Source: Rhodococcus sp. AW25M09 | GTDB taxonomy: Bacteria > Actinomycetota > Actinomycetes > Mycobacteriales > Mycobacteriaceae | DNA: 64,000 nt | Assembly: GCF_000333955.1 (NCBI RefSeq) | Contig: NZ_CAPS01000020.1 | Span: 1-64,000, forward strand | Direction: 5' to 3' | In this document: positions 16,486-23,331 of the stretch, piece by piece | Position numbering within the stretch: the stretch's first letter is position 1 | Layout: each line of letters opens with the position of its first letter | Translations under genes and position numbers: made by a program | Notes under the pieces: model-generated | What the model saw: only the letters and a program-made list of their open reading frames with translations | Told to the model about the DNA's origin: nothing | Database searches by the model: none

Positions 16486-17303
16486 GACTTGACGCCACCG
16501 GCGGTCAGTCCGGAGATGATGCGACGCTGGAACAGCAGCACCATGATCACCAGGGGAATGGCCACGATGGTGCCCGCGGCCATGATCGCGGCATACGGAA
16601 CCACCAGCGGATCGTTGCCGGTGAACCGCGCGATGGCCACGGTCACCGGTTCGGTCTTGTCACTCGAGAGCTGACTGGCCAGCAGATACTCGTTCACCGC
16701 GGCGATGAACGCAAGGATCGCGGTGGTGAACAAGGCAGGTGCCGCGAGCGGGAGCATCACCAGCCGGAACGCCTGGAAGCGTCCGGCACCATCGATGCGT
16801 GCGGCTTCTTCTAGCTCCCAAGGCAATTCGGCGAAGAACGCTGCCAGCGTGTAGATCGTCAACGGCAGTACGAACGAAATGTTCGGGATGATCATCGCCT
16901 GATAGCTACCGATCCAGCCGATATTGGTGAAGAACTGGAACAGCGGGGTCACCAACGCAACGACGGGGAACATCGAGGCCCCCAGGATGATGCCTGTCAC
17001 CACGTACTTGAAGCGAAAGTCGATGCGCGAGAGGGCATACGCGGTGAAGATGCCGATCACCAATGCGATCAGAGTGGTGGCTCCGCCGACGATGAGGCTG
17101 TTACCCACCGCCCGCAGGAAATTGTTACCGTTCGCGGTGGACAGGGCGTTGTCGAAGTTCTCCCAGGTGACATGCGTCGGCCATGGCGTCGTATCGAAGG
17201 TGTAGCGCGGGTCGCGGAACGCGGTGACGACCATCCAGTAGAACGGTGCCAGACCCCAGACGAGAATGACGACGACGCCGAGATAGATGCGAGCCTGCTT
17301 CAT
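16482..17303 (-). CDS. Carbohydrate ABC transporter permease (MalG/SugB type)
   Basis: A 273-residue inner-membrane permease with six helices and the EAA loop EEAARIDGAGRFQAFRLVMLP that docks the ATPase. It pairs with the MalF-type permease (4-nt overlap, ATGA) to import an oligosaccharide delivered by the upstream lipoprotein. The ATG at 17303 gives the family N-terminus. The binding protein resembles trehalose/alpha-glucoside receptors (LpqY, ThuE), so an alpha-glucoside is the best guess. The operon lacks an ATPase gene; a shared SugC/MsiK-type ATPase elsewhere is inferred. Confidence 0.92.
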   Translation of the reverse strand: MKQARIYLGVVVILVWGLAPFYWMVVTAFRDPRYTFDTTPWPTHVTWENFDNALSTANGNNFLRAVGNSLIVGGATTLIALVIGIFTAYALSRIDFRFKYVVTGIILGASMFPVVALVTPLFQFFTNIGWIGSYQAMIIPNISFVLPLTIYTLAAFFAELPWELEEAARIDGAGRFQAFRLVMLPLAAPALFTTAILAFIAAVNEYLLASQLSSDKTEPVTVAIARFTGNDPLVVPYAAIMAAGTIVAIPLVIMVLLFQRRIISGLTAGGVKS

Positions 17304-18346
17304 CGGTCGGCCCCCTTGCGCTGATTGTCCTGAGTGGCAACGGCGTTGGCACCGAGGAACTTCACCAGGATGAACGCCACGACGAAGATCATGACGAACG
17401 AGATGGTCGACAGCGAGGCAGCGCTGTTGAATCCCTGTCGGATCTGCTCCACCACCAGAATCGAGATGGTTCGAGTGGCGGGGTTCCCCTCGGTGAGGAT
17501 GGCGGGCAAGTCGTACATGCGCAGCGCATCCATGGTGCGGAACAGAATCGCCACCATGAGTGCGGGCTTGACCAAGGGCAGCGTGATCTTGGTGAAGCGC
17601 TGCCACGCCGACGCCCCATCGACACGAGCGGCCTCGTAGACGTCGGCTGGAATCATCTGCAACCCGGCCAAGATCAGCAGCGCCATGAACGGCGTCGTCT
17701 TCCACACGTCGGCGATGATGACCGCGAAACGAGCAGGCCACGCGTCGCCGGTCCACAGAATGTTCGTTCCCAGAATGCGATTGGCGATGCCGTCGTACGC
17801 GAAGATGAAGTACCAGAGCTTGGCCGTGACCGCCGTCGGGATTGCCCAGGGGATCAAGATCGCGGCGCGCAGCAGGGCTCGTCCGGCGAAGGTCTTGCCC
17901 ATGATCACTGCCATCGCGAAGCCGATGACCACCTCGATCGACACCGTCACGACGGTGAAGAATGCGGTGTTTCCGACTGCGCCCCAGAACTGGGACCCGA
18001 GGGTTCCGGGTGGGCAGGGCACCAACGTGCCCGACGCCGAGGTGCACTGCTGCAAGATCCAGTGCGTGTAGTTGTCGAACCCTGCTGAACCGCCGGAGAC
18101 GAACATGCCGGTGTCGGGATCGAGACCGGGATCCTTGGAGAAGGACATCACCAGTGCCCGGATCACCGGGTAGACGATGACGATCGAGAGGATCACCAGC
18201 GTCGGTGCGATCAGCAGCCAGGCTCGACCCGGCGTCAGGCCGAAGCGCTTGTTCTTGGACCGCACATGCCGACCGCGGCCGGGGGACGAGCCCCCGGCCG
18301 CGGTGGTTGTGGCGGCCCCACTGGTTACCCCAGCAGGTACAGCCAT
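17300..18346 (-). CDS. Carbohydrate ABC transporter permease (MalF/SugA type)
   Basis: A 348-residue permease. An N-terminal Gly/Arg-rich cytoplasmic stretch (1-38) is followed by six helices and a long periplasmic loop after helix 1 (about 70-115) containing two Cys that could form a disulfide. The EAA loop is YEAARVDGASAWQRFTKITL. It forms a heterodimer with the MalG-type protein. It starts 14 bp after the binding-protein gene. A very strong 14-bp GC hairpin lies in its codons 15-25, which could protect the upstream transcript and lower permease expression relative to the receptor. Confidence 0.92.
   Translation of the reverse strand: MAVPAGVTSGAATTTAAGGSSPGRGRHVRSKNKRFGLTPGRAWLLIAPTLVILSIVIVYPVIRALVMSFSKDPGLDPDTGMFVSGGSAGFDNYTHWILQQCTSASGTLVPCPPGTLGSQFWGAVGNTAFFTVVTVSIEVVIGFAMAVIMGKTFAGRALLRAAILIPWAIPTAVTAKLWYFIFAYDGIANRILGTNILWTGDAWPARFAVIIADVWKTTPFMALLILAGLQMIPADVYEAARVDGASAWQRFTKITLPLVKPALMVAILFRTMDALRMYDLPAILTEGNPATRTISILVVEQIRQGFNSAASLSTISFVMIFVVAFILVKFLGANAVATQDNQRKGADR
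18272..18304. repeat. Perfect 14-bp GC hairpin inside 5' end of MalF-type gene
   Basis: ACCGCGGCCGGGGG (18272-18285) and its exact complement CCCCCGGCCGCGGT (18291-18304) enclose a 5-nt loop. On the operon mRNA it lies 57-90 nt after the binding-protein stop codon. The position suggests an mRNA-stabilising or partial-termination element that sets receptor-to-permease ratio. Confidence 0.75.
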
Positions 18347-18360
18347 TGGTTCTCCCGAAA

Positions 18361-19641
18361 TCAGTTGGCGCCGGCGGTTTCGATACCGGCCTGCATGTCC
18401 GCGATCGCCTGGTCCACGCTCTTCTCACCCTTGATGGCGGCAGAAACGTTGTCCTGCACGGCCTTCGAGACGGCCGGATAGAACGGGGTGACGGGGCGCG
18501 GAACTGCGTTCTCGATGGATGCCTTCAATGCGGGAAGGTACGGCATCGCGGCGATCAGTGCGGGATCGTCGTACAGCGACGAGAGCACGGGCGGCAGTGC
18601 ACCCTCGGCGATGATGCGCTGAGCCTGCTCGCCCTGCAGGAATCGCAGGAAGTCGGCAGCAGTGGCCTTGTTCTCGGAGTACGCACTGATCGCGGCGTTG
18701 TATCCGCCGAGCGTCGAGGTGCCGACTCCGTCGACACCGGGAAGCGGTGCGACCGAGTACTTGCCGGCCACAACCGAACCCTCCTCCGCCGCGGTGCCGT
18801 AGACGTACGGCCAGTTACGCAGGAACAACGTCTGACCGTCCTGGAACGCCTGCTGGCTTTCGGACTCCTTGAACGTGGTGTCCTGGGCCGGGATGACGCC
18901 GGTCTCGAACGCGGTGACGAGGGTCTGCAGTCCGGCCTTGGCCTCCGGGCTGTCGACGGTGGGGGTCTTGCCGTCTTCGGCGACGATCGATCCGCCGTGC
19001 GCGTTGATGATCTCCGACGCATTGGCCGTCAGACCTTCGTACGGGGCGAACTGCCCGGCGTAGCAGTCGATGTTGTTGTCCCTGGCGACCTGGCAGTCCT
19101 CGGTGAGCTCAGCCCAGGTGGTGGGCGCCTCGGGGAGCAGATCACTGCGGTAGTACAGCAGTCCGCCGTTGGTGTTCTTCGGTGCGGCGTACTGCGTGCC
19201 GTTGTAGGTCGCACTCGCCACGGTCGCGGGCAGAACGCCTGCGTTGTCGAGTGCGAATTCACCCTCGAGCGGCACGAGCCAACCCTTGGCAGCGAACTCG
19301 GCGGTCCACACGACGTCGAGCGCCATCACGTCGTAGTCGCTCTGCTGCGCCTGGAGCTGCTGAACGAAGTCGTCGTGGGCCTGATCGGCGTCGGCGGACT
19401 GTTCCTTGAAGGTGACCTGCTGGTCGGGGTTGTTGGCGTTCCACTCCGAGATGATCTGCTGAACGACACCGGTCTCGGTGGTGTCCTGTCCCTCGACATA
19501 GGTGATAGGTCCACGGCCGTCGGCATTTTCGGATGCAGCACCCGAATCGCCGCTCGTTCCGCTGTCGCTCGAACATCCGGTGAGCGTCAGCAGCGTGGCT
19601 GCCGTTGCAACCACCGCCACCTTCGTGATCAAAGACGCCAT
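18361..19641 (-). CDS. Sugar ABC transporter substrate-binding lipoprotein (LpqY/ThuE-like)
   Basis: A 426-residue lipoprotein. A signal peptide ends in the lipobox LTGC (Cys 23). The mature protein has the family 1 solute-binding fold. The strand YDVMALDVVWTAEFAAKGW matches trehalose/maltose receptors such as mycobacterial LpqY and rhizobial ThuE, as do NGGLLYYRSDLLPEAPTTW and QDGQTLFLRNWPYV. It delivers an alpha-glucoside to the two permeases downstream. ATG 19641 is preceded by GGAG. It is first gene of the operon and diverges from the DUF2786 gene; no regulator gene is adjacent. Confidence 0.9.
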   Translation of the reverse strand: MASLITKVAVVATAATLLTLTGCSSDSGTSGDSGAASENADGRGPITYVEGQDTTETGVVQQIISEWNANNPDQQVTFKEQSADADQAHDDFVQQLQAQQSDYDVMALDVVWTAEFAAKGWLVPLEGEFALDNAGVLPATVASATYNGTQYAAPKNTNGGLLYYRSDLLPEAPTTWAELTEDCQVARDNNIDCYAGQFAPYEGLTANASEIINAHGGSIVAEDGKTPTVDSPEAKAGLQTLVTAFETGVIPAQDTTFKESESQQAFQDGQTLFLRNWPYVYGTAAEEGSVVAGKYSVAPLPGVDGVGTSTLGGYNAAISAYSENKATAADFLRFLQGEQAQRIIAEGALPPVLSSLYDDPALIAAMPYLPALKASIENAVPRPVTPFYPAVSKAVQDNVSAAIKGEKSVDQAIADMQAGIETAGAN

Positions 19642-19816
19642 GTGTTATCTCCACTAACTTCTACGCGGTTGTATGCGCCCGGAGATCGGCACGCAGAATC
19701 GCGCAGTGAAGCCCCCCGACACATATGTCGCTGCGTACTGTGGCACACAACTCAGCCCGGGGTGGTCATTATGGCGTTCCTGAATCGGTCAACCCGGACG
19801 TGTCAGAGGCTGCCGG

Positions 19817-19822
19817 TAGCCT
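19817..19822 (+). promoter_or_regulatory. Leaderless-type -10 box (TAGCCT)
   Basis: TAGCCT ends 7 nt before ATG 19830 with no ribosome binding site between. It is the likely leaderless promoter of the DUF2786 gene. Confidence 0.5.
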
Positions 19823-19829
19823 CTCGCCC

Positions 19830-20648
19830 ATGAGTTCGGACAAGATGCTGACGCGGATCGGCGGGCTGTTGCGCCAGGCCGAGTCCACCGACAATCCGCA
19901 CGAGGCCGAGGCCTTCATGGAGGCAGCTCAGCGTTTGGCCACGTCGGCATCGGTCGATCTCGCGGTGGCTCGCTCGCACAGCGCGTCGCGGGAGCGGCAG
20001 GCGACGCCGAGTCAGAAAGTGATCCCCATCGGCGAACCGGGCAAGCGCGGACTGAAGACCTACGTCCAACTGTTCGTCGCGATCGCGCATGCCAACGACG
20101 TCCAGTGCGATGTGGCCAGATCGTCGACGCAAGTGTTCGCCTACGGCTTCGACTCCGATATCGAAACCACCGAGGCGCTCTACTCGTCCCTTCTGATCCA
20201 GATGGTTCGAGCATCGGACGCGTACATCAAGTCCGGTGCCTACAAGTCGGAGACGGCCATCCGCACCGTCACCGAGGTGAAGAATCGCCGCCGCTACACC
20301 CGACGTGAGGAAGTCCCGGTTGCCGCCGTGACGGCGCGACTGAACTTCCAGACCGCATTCGCAGCCAGAATCGGCCAACGCCTCGGCGAGGTCAAGAAGG
20401 ACACCGAAGCCAAGGCCATTGCCCAGGAGCAGCAGGGGGCGGGAACAGCACTCGTGCTGCGCAACAAGGAGATCGAGCTCCGTGACTACTATCGACAGAC
20501 CTCGACGGCGCGCGGACACTGGCGCGGACAGAGCGCGAACGCCGGATACTCGGAGGGTGCCCGCAAGGCCGGAGACCGAGCGGGGCGCAACGCGAAAATC
20601 GGCACACACGCCGAAATCGACGGAGCAAGCAGGCAGCTGGGTCGCTGA
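19830..20648 (+). CDS. DUF2786 domain protein
   Basis: A 272-residue soluble protein. The N-terminal DUF2786 domain (about 1-40: MLTRIGGLLRQAESTDNPHE, then AFMEAAQRLATSASVDLA) is followed by a helical region and a basic, Ala/Gly-rich C-terminus. DUF2786 proteins occur in phages and actinobacteria and have no proven activity. In related genomes they often lie next to the TIGR04338 metallohydrolase, which here is about 5.4 kb away. The coding end abuts the convergent MerR gene with no spacer. Confidence 0.8.
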   Translation: MSSDKMLTRIGGLLRQAESTDNPHEAEAFMEAAQRLATSASVDLAVARSHSASRERQATPSQKVIPIGEPGKRGLKTYVQLFVAIAHANDVQCDVARSSTQVFAYGFDSDIETTEALYSSLLIQMVRASDAYIKSGAYKSETAIRTVTEVKNRRRYTRREEVPVAAVTARLNFQTAFAARIGQRLGEVKKDTEAKAIAQEQQGAGTALVLRNKEIELRDYYRQTSTARGHWRGQSANAGYSEGARKAGDRAGRNAKIGTHAEIDGASRQLGR

Positions 20649-21461
20649 CTACCGGGTGGTCGGTGATGCCGCGAACACCTGCCAGCCGATTTCCGTGCGC
20701 CACAGCGTCGAGTTCTCGGTATCGCGCGGGCCGACGGCGTAGACCTCGCGTACCGGGCCCGCGATCGCCAAACCATTCGTCTCGACATACACCCCGAGTG
20801 CGCCGTACGTGACGTCTATATCGTCGTGCGGGCCGTGATGGACCGTGACGGCGAATTCGGTGGGCGGCAGCGTCATCGGCCGAATCCTGTTGCTGAACAG
20901 CATATCTGCGGTCGGCACGTACACCGTCATGACTCCGCGGCCCTCGGTGAACAACTCGTTGTCGTACATTCCACCTGGAGGACCATCGGATCGCCCCACG
21001 GCCGCATCGATCTCGGCCATCGCGAGGCTGTACCACTCGAGCACATCCGGTGCATCGACCATCGCCGAAATAGCTGCGACGGAGCATGGCTCGGTGAGAA
21101 TGCGGCGCACCTCGATGGTCGGCGGGGTCGGGTCGAGCAGCCGCCGCAGCGCCGTCACCGCTGAGCGAGTGTCGTCCAATCGACGCTCGAGCCGGGTGAG
21201 ATGTTCCGTGATCAACTGGGCCCGTGCGTCGGAATCCGGAGTGCTGATGATCGCTCGCACTTCACGCTCGGGCATCTGCATGCTGCGGAACCGACTGATG
21301 ATCTGCGCCGTCGCGACCTGATCGGTGGCGTAGTACCGGTAGCCGGAAAAACCGTCGACGGTCGCGGGCTCGAGCAGACCCGACTCGTGATAGCGACGCA
21401 GCGTCTTGACGGACAAGTGAGTGATCCGAGAGAACTCACCGATCGTCAGCAATCCGTTCAT
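20649..21461 (-). CDS. MerR-family regulator with effector-binding domain
   Basis: 270 residues. The N-terminal MerR HTH (LTIGEFSRITHLSVKTLRRY, then HESGLLEPATVDGFSGYRYY) is followed by a coiled-coil dimerisation helix (about 75-120) and a C-terminal GyrI-like effector domain of about 150 residues (FAVTVHHGPHDDIDVTYGAL). Such regulators bind hydrophobic or cationic compounds and untwist promoters with long spacers. ATG 21461 starts the HTH; the upstream frame runs into the operator. It diverges from an NTF2-like gene, with two direct repeats of a 17-bp element between them, so it probably controls that gene and itself. Confidence 0.9.
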   Translation of the reverse strand: MNGLLTIGEFSRITHLSVKTLRRYHESGLLEPATVDGFSGYRYYATDQVATAQIISRFRSMQMPEREVRAIISTPDSDARAQLITEHLTRLERRLDDTRSAVTALRRLLDPTPPTIEVRRILTEPCSVAAISAMVDAPDVLEWYSLAMAEIDAAVGRSDGPPGGMYDNELFTEGRGVMTVYVPTADMLFSNRIRPMTLPPTEFAVTVHHGPHDDIDVTYGALGVYVETNGLAIAGPVREVYAVGPRDTENSTLWRTEIGWQVFAASPTTR

Positions 21462-21477
21462 GCCGATATTCTCACCC

Positions 21478-21517
21478 CTCCCGGTGGGGGAGAGTTGACT
21501 CTCCTGATGGGGGAGAG
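21478..21517. promoter_or_regulatory. Direct-repeat operator between MerR and NTF2-like genes
   Basis: CTCCCGGTGGGGGAGAG (21478-21494) recurs as CTCCTGATGGGGGAGAG (21501-21517), 15 of 17 identical, period 23 bp. A central dyad GGAGAGT-TG-ACTCTCC (21489-21504) joins them and contains TTGACT, a -35-like hexamer. It is the probable MerR operator. Confidence 0.6.
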
Positions 21518-21531
21518 ATGACGCTGGGTTC

Positions 21532-21849
21532 ATGACCGAATCACAGATCATCGACCGCTACTTCGAGCTCGCGACCCAGACCGACTCCGAGCCCTACTTC
21601 GCCCAGTTCACACCCGACGCGGTGGTGGAGGACGAAGGCCACGAGCACCACGGCATCGAGGAGATCCGCCGCTGGCGAACCGAGGTGCCGCAGGTGCACT
21701 ACGCCGTCCTCTCCTCCGTCGACTCGGGCGCGGGCCATACGGCGACCGCACAGATTTCGGGTGACTTCCCCGGCAGCCCGGTGAACCTGTCGTTCTACTT
21801 CGAGATGACACCGGACGGGCGAATCGCGGTGCTGCGGATTCGGGTGTAG
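21532..21849 (+). CDS. NTF2/SnoaL-like protein under MerR control
   Basis: A 105-residue NTF2-like fold: IIDRYFELATQTDSEPYFAQ, then FTPDAVVEDEGHEHHGIEEI, and final strands VNLSFYFEMTPDGRIAVLRI. It is probably a small-molecule binding protein or enzyme acting on the compound sensed by the divergent MerR regulator (inferred from the shared operator region). The ATG at 21532 gives the whole domain. No catalytic residue can be assigned. Confidence 0.75.
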   Translation: MTESQIIDRYFELATQTDSEPYFAQFTPDAVVEDEGHEHHGIEEIRRWRTEVPQVHYAVLSSVDSGAGHTATAQISGDFPGSPVNLSFYFEMTPDGRIAVLRIRV

Positions 21850-21863
21850 TCGGGGCGGTGAGG

Positions 21864-21955
21864 CGCAAACGCGCGCGCATTTGCCAGGTGCGTGCGGAAT
21901 CGCTGCGAATCGGAAGCGAATCTGCACGCGTATGACGAACGCGCGCGCGTTTGCG
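21864..21955. repeat. 15-bp perfect inverted repeat with (CG)n core
   Basis: CGCAAACGCGCGCGC (21864-21878) and its exact complement (21941-21955) flank 62 nt in the convergent intergenic region. Alternating CG runs can adopt Z-DNA, and the arms could form a terminator or cruciform. Confidence 0.7.
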
Positions 21956-21960
21956 GACAT

Positions 21961-22033
21961 GGGGGTAGGGCGGCGGAGACTGGGGTGGGGCGGCGGAAAC
22001 GGGGGTGGGGCGGCGGAGACGGGGGTGGGGCGG
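21961..22033. repeat. 20-bp G-rich tandem repeat, about 3.7 copies
   Basis: Units of the type GGGGGTGGGGCGGCGGAGAC start at 21961, 21981, 22001 and 22021 (last copy partial), with 1-3 changes between copies. Multiple G4 runs make this a plausible G-quadruplex. It ends 4 nt before the stop of the convergent MFS gene. Confidence 0.85.
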
Positions 22034-22036
22034 AAC

Positions 22037-23302
22037 TCAGTCCAGTCGCTTCAGCACCACACGGAGTCCGATGACACTGGCAATGGGGAACAACGCAGCG
22101 ACCAGCCACGGGATCGCTGCGCCCCAACCGGTGTCGGGGGCGGCGTCGATCACCGCTCCCACTGCGATCGATCCGATGAGAACGCCGATGCCGCCGAGCG
22201 AGGCCATGAATCCGTAATAGGACCCGAGGCGACGTTCGGCTGCCATGCGCGGCACCAGGTCCCTGGCCTGGGGCATGGCGATCATCTGCCCCAGAGCGAG
22301 CAGGAGTACGAACAGCGCGGCCGGAACGAGACCGACCACACCGTGCAGTTCGAGCGGTGCGGTGAGGGCAACCAGGACGAAAGATGCTGCCATGACGGCG
22401 AATCCGATCGGCAGCGTGATCCGCGGTGCCGATTGTGCGACGCGTCGGGTGATCGGCAGTTGGGTCGAGACCACGAGTACTGCGGAGATCGCGAAGAACC
22501 AACCCAGCACCGTCTGCGATCCCCAGGCGCGCTCCACCTCGAGCGGGAGCAGCAGGTACAGCTGGTTGTAGGCCACCAGTTGTGCGCTCATCGCCACCGC
22601 GAACAGCACGAACGTTCTGTTGCGCACCACATCGGTCCAGCCGGAGAGCCAGGGATCGTCACGATGTTCGCCGGGTTCGCGCGGCAACCACACCGCGTGG
22701 GCGGCGATGACGAGCACGAAGACGGCCGCAGCGACGAGACACGCTATTCGAAAGTCGGCCAGCAGCAACACCGATCCGACGAGCGGGCCGGTGAACGAAC
22801 CGATCTGACTGCACACCGACAGCAGCGCGAACGTCTCCACCCGCGTCGGCCCGCCATCGCGCTCGCATTTGCCCGCCTCGATTGCCACGGCGGATTCCAC
22901 TGCGGGAGAGAACAATGCCGCGGCGAACCCCACCAAGACGGTGGCGGCCAGGACGCCGGAGAGGGAATCGAACACCGCTAATCCGAGAAAGCCCAGAACT
23001 CGCAACACACAACCGACGAGGACGACCGGCTTGATTCCCCACCGATCGGCGAGAGTGCCACCGACGAAGAACAATCCTTGTTGCGAGAACGTTCTGATTC
23101 CGAGGACCACTCCGACGAGCGCTGCCCCGAGTCCGAGATCGCTCGTCAGATGCACCGACAAATACGGCAACACCATGAAAAAGCCGATGTTGAAAGTCAT
23201 CTGGGTCAGGACGAGCAATCGGACCGTGGGGGTGGCCCGCCCCAGATCGACGAGAAACGACCACTGCCACCGCGCCGACGACCTGTCGGTCCTCGTGCTC
23301 AT
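22037..23302 (-). CDS. MFS transporter (MdtH-like drug/metabolite exporter)
   Basis: About 421 residues with 12 membrane helices. The loop between helices 2 and 3 has the MFS signature variant GGTLADRWGIKP. The N-terminal half (TFNIGFFMVLPYLSVHL) resembles DHA1-type exporters such as MdtH. ATG 23302 is used; GTG 23311 is an alternative. It lies 29 bp downstream of the P-type ATPase and is probably the last gene of that operon, so it may export a metal chelate or be functionally unrelated. The substrate is unknown. Confidence 0.88.
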   Translation of the reverse strand: MSTRTDRSSARWQWSFLVDLGRATPTVRLLVLTQMTFNIGFFMVLPYLSVHLTSDLGLGAALVGVVLGIRTFSQQGLFFVGGTLADRWGIKPVVLVGCVLRVLGFLGLAVFDSLSGVLAATVLVGFAAALFSPAVESAVAIEAGKCERDGGPTRVETFALLSVCSQIGSFTGPLVGSVLLLADFRIACLVAAAVFVLVIAAHAVWLPREPGEHRDDPWLSGWTDVVRNRTFVLFAVAMSAQLVAYNQLYLLLPLEVERAWGSQTVLGWFFAISAVLVVSTQLPITRRVAQSAPRITLPIGFAVMAASFVLVALTAPLELHGVVGLVPAALFVLLLALGQMIAMPQARDLVPRMAAERRLGSYYGFMASLGGIGVLIGSIAVGAVIDAAPDTGWGAAIPWLVAALFPIASVIGLRVVLKRLD

Positions 23303-23331
23303 GTACTGCACCCTTCTGCCTCGTGTCCGAA

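Noticed and set aside
21961-22033. Possible CRISPR array
   Set aside because: The 20-bp units are contiguous with no spacers, and no cas gene is present; it is a simple tandem repeat.
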